Below, piece by piece: positions 61,696 to 64,000 of a stretch of DNA of 64,000 nucleotides. The notes beneath the pieces are model-generated. The model saw only the letters and a program-made list of their open reading frames with translations, searched no databases and was not told where the DNA came from. Each line of letters opens with the position of its first letter. Position 1 is the first letter of the stretch. This DNA is from Pukyongia sp963768085 (GTDB lineage: Bacteria; Bacteroidota; Bacteroidia; Flavobacteriales; Flavobacteriaceae), in assembly GCA_963768085.1 (NCBI GenBank), contig CAVYGO010000003.1, positions 434,001 through 498,000 on the forward strand. Reading direction: 5' to 3'. The position numbers were made by a program, and so were the translations under genes.

Positions 61696-62466
61696 TTAAT
61701 CTACAATGATTTTAAAAGAGTGTTTTAATCCTCTAAATTCGGTTAGGGTGGCCTTTAAAGATCCAACAACTAGATCGGCCTTGATCAATAATGGAATCTT
61801 ATTTTTATCATCGCTCACCCAGACTGTAAGGCTTTCCTTTTCCTTAAAAACGCGACCTGCCTTAACATAAGGTCTGAAAATCAGGCAGGAAACTTTCCCA
61901 AATTTAGTTTTTAAGGTCTCCCTTCCCAAAAATTTAAGTCGGAATTTATAATTCTCGCTGTCGAAGAACATATTCATATCCACCGAATCCCCTTCTGAAA
62001 TATCTGTTACATCCAGGTTATTCCTAAGGTAATAAAAGGCCGAAACCATGTCCTGTGCATCTCTTGGAAACGAAACAGCCTCTTTGGTCTTATGTTTTTT
62101 GTTGTGCACAAGGGCTTTACCAGATTCGTGATCGAAATCGATCTGAATATCTTTCGTATGTCCTCCTTCATCAATTTTACGAATGAACCTGTAGGGACGA
62201 TCATTGTATTTATCCACATAAGATTCGTAGTAATCCTCAACATTGAAAAAGAGTTTCGAAACTCCGATGGTCTTTCCTTCACCTTGTATGTGATATACAC
62301 TGCGCCCGTCGAGATAGTCACTGTTAACCTGCAAGGTACCATATCCCGCGGTCACGAATCCATAATGAACCCGGAACTTAAACCATTCTCCATTTCCATA
62401 GGCCTGTTCCTGGGCAAACAGTGTTGCCATTGAAAAAAATAAAAAAAGCGTAATCAGCTTTTTCAT
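61696..62466 (-). CDS. DUF3108 family exported protein
   Basis: The 256-residue protein has a signal peptide (cleavage near LFAQEQ) and the DUF3108 fold landmarks: GEWFKFRVHYGFVTAGYGTLQV, a YHIQGEGKTIG strand, YESYVDKYNDRPYRFIRKI, and the late FKEKESLTVWVSDDKNKIPLLIKADL. It is probably periplasmic or surface-exposed, of beta structure. Its role is unknown. It leads a co-transcribed run with tryptophan dioxygenase and the M23 peptidase. Confidence 0.86.
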   Translation of the reverse strand: MKKLITLFLFFSMATLFAQEQAYGNGEWFKFRVHYGFVTAGYGTLQVNSDYLDGRSVYHIQGEGKTIGVSKLFFNVEDYYESYVDKYNDRPYRFIRKIDEGGHTKDIQIDFDHESGKALVHNKKHKTKEAVSFPRDAQDMVSAFYYLRNNLDVTDISEGDSVDMNMFFDSENYKFRLKFLGRETLKTKFGKVSCLIFRPYVKAGRVFKEKESLTVWVSDDKNKIPLLIKADLVVGSLKATLTEFRGLKHSFKIIVD

Positions 62467-62511
62467 AACATAAGTATTAACATTCGGCAGTAATAATTAC
62501 AACTACTGTTC

Positions 62512-62519
62512 CAAAAATA
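62512..62519 (-). promoter_or_regulatory. Possible TATTTTTG -7 box of the DUF3108/TDO/M23 run
   Basis: This is a full match to TAnnTTTG on the minus strand, but it sits at the edge of the HPPD terminator's T-run, so the match may be incidental. The leader would be about 45 bases. Confidence 0.33.
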
Positions 62520-62550
62520 AAAACTCCATCTTTAAGACGATGGAGTTTTT
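62519..62550 (-). terminator. Terminator of the hydroxyphenylpyruvate dioxygenase gene
   Basis: A 12-base perfect stem (AAAAACTCCATC and its complement) with an 8-base loop ends in T-rich sequence on the minus strand, 14 bases after the HPPD stop. Confidence 0.88.
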
Positions 62551-62563
62551 ACTTAGTTACATC

Positions 62564-63724
62564 TTAGAGCGTTCCGCGTGCGGCCTGCTCTCTTTCTATA
62601 GATTCGAAGAGCGCCTTAAAGTTTCCTGCACCAAATCCTTTGGCTCCCATACGTTGTATGATCTCAAAGAACAAGGTAGGTCTGTCTTCAAGAGGCTTAG
62701 TAAAAATCTGTAACAAATATCCTTCTTCGTCGGCATCCACTAAAATAGATAATTTCTGAAGTTCTTTTATATCCTCTTTCATCATTTCCATATGTGTGCC
62801 TAGTCTGCCGGGAATATCATTATAGTATTGCTGAGGTGGAGGAGGCAGAAATTCCACTCCCCGGGCTCTCAACTGGGCTACGGTCCCTATAATATCATCG
62901 GTGGCCAATGCCAGGTGTTGAACCCCGGATCCTTCATAGAAATCCAGATATTCTTCGATCTGAGATCGCTTAATCCCTTTTGCCGGTTCATTAATTGGGA
63001 ATTTAATACGGCCATTTCCGTTACTCATTACCTTACTCATCAAAGCGGAATATTCGGTATGGATCTGTTTATCGTCGAAAGACAGGAAATTCACAAATCC
63101 CATGACATCTTCATACCATTTCACCCAGGTATTCATCTGGCCCCAGCCGACATTACCAACCATATGGTCAATATATTTCAAGCCTGTTGAGGTAGGATTA
63201 TAATCTGATTCCCATTTGCGGAAACCTGGTAAAAATACCCCTTTGTAATTTTTACGCTCTACAAACATATGAACGGTTTCGCCATAGGTATAGATTCCTG
63301 AGCGCACAACTTCTCCATCATCATCCTGTTCAACAAAGGGCTCCATATAGGATTTAGCTCCCCTGCTGGTAGTCTCTTCCCATGCCTTTCGCGCATCTTC
63401 AACCCATAAGGCGACCACCTTCACACCATCTCCGTGCTTAACGATATGGTCGTTGAGAATGGACTTACTCGTAAGTGGGGTAGATAATACAATTTTGATC
63501 TTATCCTGTTTCAGCACATAGCTCACCACATCTTTTGATCCGGTTTCCAGTCCTTTGTACGCATAGGATTGAAATCCGAATGCTGTTTTATAGAAATGTG
63601 CCGATTGTTTGGCATTTCCTACATAGAATTCCACGTAGTCTGTTCCCAGTAAGGGTAAAAAGTCCTGTGCTCCTTCAAATATTTTTTCGAGTCCGTAATC
63701 AACGGATTTAACTTCTTTGCTCAT
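62564..63724 (-). CDS. hppD: 4-hydroxyphenylpyruvate dioxygenase
   Basis: The 386-residue protein has two glyoxalase/bleomycin-resistance-type halves. The iron ligands of the catalytic half are visible: His in LKYIDHMVGNV, His in SGVQHLALATDD and Glu in LFFEIIQRMG. The C-terminal GFGAGNFKALFESIEREQ block is typical. It converts 4-hydroxyphenylpyruvate to homogentisate in tyrosine breakdown. The next enzyme, homogentisate dioxygenase, is encoded 92 bases upstream on the same strand. Confidence 0.96.
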   Translation of the reverse strand: MSKEVKSVDYGLEKIFEGAQDFLPLLGTDYVEFYVGNAKQSAHFYKTAFGFQSYAYKGLETGSKDVVSYVLKQDKIKIVLSTPLTSKSILNDHIVKHGDGVKVVALWVEDARKAWEETTSRGAKSYMEPFVEQDDDGEVVRSGIYTYGETVHMFVERKNYKGVFLPGFRKWESDYNPTSTGLKYIDHMVGNVGWGQMNTWVKWYEDVMGFVNFLSFDDKQIHTEYSALMSKVMSNGNGRIKFPINEPAKGIKRSQIEEYLDFYEGSGVQHLALATDDIIGTVAQLRARGVEFLPPPPQQYYNDIPGRLGTHMEMMKEDIKELQKLSILVDADEEGYLLQIFTKPLEDRPTLFFEIIQRMGAKGFGAGNFKALFESIEREQAARGTL

Positions 63725-63816
63725 ATTATTTACTTTTTGTCCTTCTGCCAGCTTTTGTTTTGGCTACTTCTGAATTCCTAAATTCACAATCTGGCGAAGC
63801 GATATTATTGTCTAGT

Positions 63817-64000
63817 TTATTCCAGCCACGACTGATAATAGGTGTCGTCGGCTATTTTTAAAGCTTCTTCAGTTACTTGTAAAGGTTTAAAGGTATCTAC
63901 CATAACTGCAAGCTCATCTGTTTTTACTTGTCCGATGCTTCTCTCGGTTGCTCCCGGATGTGGCCCGTGAGGGATTCCGGCAGGGTGTAATGAAATATGT
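63817..64000 (-). CDS. hmgA: Homogentisate 1,2-dioxygenase, C-terminal part (gene continues beyond window)
   Basis: The frame is open from the right edge to a stop at 63817, giving about 60 residues. They carry the C-terminal HGO block ISLHPAGIPHGPHPGA with its histidines (one an iron ligand), then ERSIGQVKTDELAVMVDTFKPL and QVTEEALKIADDTYYQSWLE. It opens the ring of homogentisate, the product of the neighbouring HPPD. The N-terminus and start lie outside the window. Confidence 0.9.
   Translation of the reverse strand, partial: HISLHPAGIPHGPHPGATERSIGQVKTDELAVMVDTFKPLQVTEEALKIADDTYYQSWLE

Noticed and set aside
1..64000. CRISPR array, tRNA, rRNA, prophage, integrase or insertion sequence
   Set aside because: No direct-repeat arrays, cloverleaf candidates, rRNA-like stretches, transposase motifs or flanking inverted repeats were seen by eye. 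A dedicated search could still find a short RNA gene.

Overview
The window reads as chromosomal DNA of a marine-type member of the Flavobacteriaceae (Bacteroidota). The signs are: TTG-N19/20-TAnnTTTG promoters with few Shine-Dalgarno sequences, type IX secretion (T9SS) C-terminal sorting domains of both type A and type B, a PorP/SprF-OmpA gene pair, TonB-dependent receptors with carboxypeptidase-like N-domains, DUF2480, DUF3078 and DUF5689 proteins, a three-gene sdhCAB operon, and many lipoproteins. I saw no rRNA, tRNA, CRISPR array, phage or transposase.

Layout. 1-5.7 kb: a coiled-coil membrane protein cut by the window edge, ComF, an Ig-like lipoprotein, then an omega-amidase-type nitrilase, an ankyrin protein and a methionine-type aminotransferase. 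5.7-11.4 kb: a TPR hybrid histidine kinase and sdhCAB. 11.8-21.5 kb: a T9SS cargo protein, a sortilin/VPS10-like propeller protein, Xaa-Pro aminopeptidase, a small CBM48-like protein, BrnQ, an alpha/beta hydrolase, two tandem mini zinc-ribbon proteins and ThiL. 21.9-31.5 kb: a strong promoter followed by four tandem paralogues of secreted choice-of-anchor-B (LVIVD) propellers, a repeat lipoprotein, an MbnP-like lipoprotein and a di-heme MbnH/MauG/CcpA-family lipoprotein. 31.6-39 kb: a complete SUF operon (sufA-like, sufB, sufC, sufD, sufS, sufE, sufT) with two embedded lipoproteins and a DUF2480 gene. 39-42.4 kb: DUF3078, HflX and a cytoplasmic EEP-family hydrolase. 42.6-49.6 kb: two type-B T9SS cargo proteins, PorP/SprF and OmpA. 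49.7-56.6 kb: cupin lipoprotein, Cys-rich unknown protein, DUF5689 lipoprotein and TonB receptor, divergent from a secreted EEP nuclease/phosphatase, then a 4-TM protein. 56.7-64 kb: an orphan TonB receptor, M23 peptidase, tryptophan 2,3-dioxygenase, DUF3108 protein, 4-hydroxyphenylpyruvate dioxygenase and the C-terminus of homogentisate 1,2-dioxygenase (aromatic amino acid breakdown).

The best candidate for an undescribed system is the 21.9-31.5 kb cluster. The MbnP-like protein lacks the Trp-x-Trp motif that I recall as the site of kynurenine formation in MbnP, but every one of the four co-encoded propellers has an invariant Trp-Gly-Trp and six invariant histidines. I propose, as a testable inference, that the di-heme enzyme acts on the propellers or that they form an extracytoplasmic metal (copper) system.

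Several gene starts were set by the promoter: where a TAnnTTTG box lies inside the longest open frame, the ATG downstream of it was chosen.
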